Origin: Thiocapsa marina 5811
GTDB lineage: Bacteria > Pseudomonadota > Gammaproteobacteria > Chromatiales > Chromatiaceae
NCBI RefSeq assembly: GCF_000223985.1
Contig: NZ_AFWV01000013.1
Span: 1 to 64,000, forward strand
Length of the DNA stretch: 64,000 bases
Reading direction: 5' to 3'
Shown here one piece after another: positions 62,352-64,000 of this stretch. The notes beneath the pieces are model-generated. The model did not search any database and was not told the DNA's origin. It was given only the letters and a program-made list of their open reading frames with translations. Each line of letters begins with the position of its first letter. The first letter of the stretch is position 1. Both the position numbers and the translations under genes were made by a program.

Positions 62352-62869
62352 TACGGGCAACCTGTCCTCATGAGCGTCGGCTGACCGCTGAGATCGACCC
62401 CGATACAGCGTTTATCCGCCGAGCTAGTCGTCTTGGATGCAAACTCGATCCCCGCGATGCTGCTGCCACGCAACCGCCCCGAGGCACGATAGATGATGCT
62501 GGCCGGTCCACCGCTTATCGTCACGCCATCCAATGCATCGCCATGAATCAGGGCATGGTCGTCATCGCTCGGATCATTCGCCACCCACCCGGATTCCCAA
62601 CCGATGTCGGCATCCGTTGGCGACAATGTGACATCACGATTGAGTCGGATCGCCTCTGAACGGGTTCGCCAAAGTGCCATCTGAAAACCGCCGGCCGCGG
62701 CGATGGTGCGTTGCGAAGCGACGAAGTTCGAAAACGACGGCACCCCGATGCCCGTGAGGATCACCAGAATCGTCACCGCGATCATGAGCTCAAGGAGCGT
62801 GAAGCCAGCGCATTGCCGGGGAGGATCGCCCGCGCTCGGACGATAAACGGCAGTATGACATTTGCACAT
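62351..62869 (-). CDS. fimT: Minor pilin FimT/GspH family
   Basis: A 172-residue pseudopilin with a longer leader (about 21 residues) before GFTLLELMIAVTILVILTGIGVPSF and the GspH/FimT body RTIAAAGGFQMALWRTRSEAIRLNRDVTL. GGAG lies 8 nt upstream of ATG 62869. The final part carries two Cys (RCIGVDL and TGCP). It starts the operon segment pilV-pilW-pilX-pilY1 after pilE. Confidence 0.88.
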   Translation of the reverse strand: MCKCHTAVYRPSAGDPPRQCAGFTLLELMIAVTILVILTGIGVPSFSNFVASQRTIAAAGGFQMALWRTRSEAIRLNRDVTLSPTDADIGWESGWVANDPSDDDHALIHGDALDGVTISGGPASIIYRASGRLRGSSIAGIEFASKTTSSADKRCIGVDLSGQPTLMRTGCP

Positions 62870-62896
62870 GTCTATTTCTCCAAATGCCCTCGTACT

Positions 62897-63331
62897 TCAC
62901 CAGGCATCCGCCGGAGTCTTGGCGCCGGCCTGATTGATCGTCAGGACCACACCGCCGAGATCCGCGACTTGCTGTGTGCCGACCTTCGGCGCCGCACTGA
63001 TCGTGAAGCTCGGTGGACTGACCACGATGGTGAAGGGCTCCGTGATCGTGTAGAACTTGGCGACATGCTCCGGGATCGTCGAATTCAAATCAGCGACCGA
63101 CGAGGCATATCTGCGAGCGTCCATCAGAAATTGCTGTTGCCGTTGCGCCAGATCCATCAAAAATGACTGGGCTTCGGTGCGATTGGCTCTGCGGAAATAC
63201 TCCTGATAACTCGGATAGGCTACCGCGGCCAGGATGCTGATGATGGCGACCGTGATCATGAGTTCGATCAGGGTGAAGCCGCCCCTGCGACCGGTGAGCG
63301 GGCTTGCGGGTTCTGGGGCTGCTCTGAACAT
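62897..63331 (-). CDS. pilE: Type IV pilin PilE-like
   Basis: A 144-residue type IV pilin. The prepilin signal ends [42 protein letters not shown], matching PilE. The SSVADLN stretch belongs to the beta-sheet part; the C-terminal disulfide loop is missing, as in some minor PilE proteins. ATG 63331 is preferred; a GTG at 63358 would add nine residues. It is the first gene of the minor-pilin operon, with a 340 bp upstream region. Confidence 0.87.
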   Translation of the reverse strand: MFRAAPEPASPLTGRRGGFTLIELMITVAIISILAAVAYPSYQEYFRRANRTEAQSFLMDLAQRQQQFLMDARRYASSVADLNSTIPEHVAKFYTITEPFTIVVSPPSFTISAAPKVGTQQVADLGGVVLTINQAGAKTPADAW

Positions 63332-63700
63332 GACAGATGGCTCGGTTCTCGATCCCACGAGTACTGTCGCGGGGTCTCTTAATGGTGGAGATCACCATCC
63401 ATGGAGTTTCCGCCGAACAGGGAATCGTCGTGCGGTGAGTCCGTGAGATCGACTCCGAACCCAGGGGAGCAGGCTCGTCGGTGGAGCACAGAAGCCGATG
63501 ACCGATCCTTGACCTCGCATTGAGTATGGCCGGTCGCGCGGACTCGAGATTTCGGTCAGCTCACAAAACCGACAAAAAATGCCGGAATCTGACCATCGCG
63601 GGTTGACAAGAGGAAAAAGGGCGGGGCGTTTGCCCCGTGATCCTGTGGGACTTGGCTTTCGAGACCGGCAACAGCGGATCACTGTTGTGGGAAAGCGCGG
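63332..63700. other. Upstream region of the pilin operon
   Basis: No gene is seen. A terminator for the minus-strand RND pump gene lies at 63613-63637. I find no confident sigma-70 or sigma-54 promoter for pilE, although transcription must start in this region if the pump terminator is efficient. Confidence 0.4.
63613..63637 (-). terminator. Rho-independent terminator after the RND pump gene
   Basis: On the minus strand the stem CGGGGC-AAAC-GCCCCG is followed by CCCTTTTTCC. It begins about 64 bp beyond the RND stop codon. Confidence 0.75.
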
Positions 63701-64000
63701 TCAACGATTGCTCGGGTGATTCAACTCCGAGCGATCGCCTCGGTTTTTGCTGCGCGCTGCCCTTTTGGCATCTCGTTTCTCTTCCCATTCGGTCAAGAGA
63801 TCCCACGCGACCGGGACGATAAAGAGCGTGAGAAATGTCGCCGTCGCCAGACCGGTCACGAAGGTGGAGGCCATCGAACCCCAGATGACGGAGTAACTGG
63901 GGATGCCGAGGGCCATCGGCATGAGTCCCAGCGTGGTGGTGAGGGTAGTGAGGACGATGGGTCGCAGACGCAGTCTTACGCCTTCGCGGATGGCTGCGTG
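63701..64000 (-). CDS. RND efflux transporter permease, C-terminal part (continues past the window)
   Basis: The last 99 residues of an AcrB/MexB-type or heavy-metal RND pump. The RLRPIVLTTLTTTLGLMPMA stretch is the typical region before helix 11. GSMASTFVTGLATATFLTLFIVPVAW is the last membrane segment, then a charged cytoplasmic tail (EWEEKRDAKRAARSKNRGD). The 5' part is outside the window, so the substrate class cannot be judged. It ends before the terminator at 63613-63637. Confidence 0.9.
   Translation of the reverse strand, partial: HAAIREGVRLRLRPIVLTTLTTTLGLMPMALGIPSYSVIWGSMASTFVTGLATATFLTLFIVPVAWDLLTEWEEKRDAKRAARSKNRGDRSELNHPSNR

Overview
The window reads as high-GC gammaproteobacterial chromosome. 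Nitrogen fixation genes (nifE, nifN, cowN), a periplasmic arsenite oxidase locus, NO-response genes and several rhodaneses together suggest a diazotrophic sulfur bacterium, most likely a purple sulfur bacterium (Chromatiaceae). No photosynthesis gene is present, so the family is an inference from protein resemblance recalled by eye. Genes are dense, mostly with good Shine-Dalgarno (SD) sequences and many ATGA/GTGA overlaps.

Layout. 1-5.4 kb, minus strand: nifE-nifN, the FeMo-cofactor scaffold, followed by moaB, moeA and moaD of molybdenum cofactor synthesis and a small ORF. 5.6-9.8 kb: a probable NO/low-oxygen cluster (CBS protein, HPP membrane protein, diheme cytochrome c, YgbA-like protein, NnrS) with FNR/Dnr-type boxes at both ends. 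9.8-12.6 kb: uvrC, pgsA, tRNA-Gly(GCC). 12.7-23.3 kb: an arsenic region. acr3, a periplasmic rhodanese and the regulatory operon aioX-aioS-aioR lie on the minus strand. Divergent aioB-aioA (arsenite oxidase) follow behind a sigma-54-type promoter with paired GTTACC sites, and then a clearly broken moaA. 23.4-33 kb: a Tat-exported aldo/keto reductase, a DUF6064 protein, an NTF2-like protein, a Uma2 protein, an osmolyte-type ABC importer, an orphan molybdopterin oxidoreductase, an unassigned protein and a YheT hydrolase. 33-43 kb: a TolC protein, aroC, an MFS permease, a glycogen/alpha-glucan set (glgX, GH57, DUF4912), a SOUL protein and two small proteins. 44-50.8 kb: glnS, a DinB-like protein, uracil-DNA glycosylase, the formaldehyde pair frmA-fghA, a cupin protein and a rhodanese. 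50.8-56.6 kb: an EamA transporter, a TRIC channel, ilvD, cowN and a hydrolase. 56.8-63.3 kb: the type IV pilus minor-pilin operon (pilE, fimT, pilV, pilW, pilX, pilY1). 63.7 kb to the end: the C-terminus of an RND efflux pump.

The most unusual feature is a dispersed two-module repeat. Each module is about 85 bp, closed by inverted TAAACCGCG / CGCGGTTTA ends, and full copies join two modules through a 23-30 bp AT-rich spacer. Nine loci carry it. All six two-module copies (one of them degenerate and rearranged) point toward, and lie just before, the start codon of the next co-directional gene. Two direct copies flank frmA, and module ends supply the stop codons of frmA and cowN. No transposase is present. 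The family may be a non-autonomous mobile element that acts as a 5' leader or bends DNA.

Gene functions come from recognising motifs and family sequences by eye; no searches were run.
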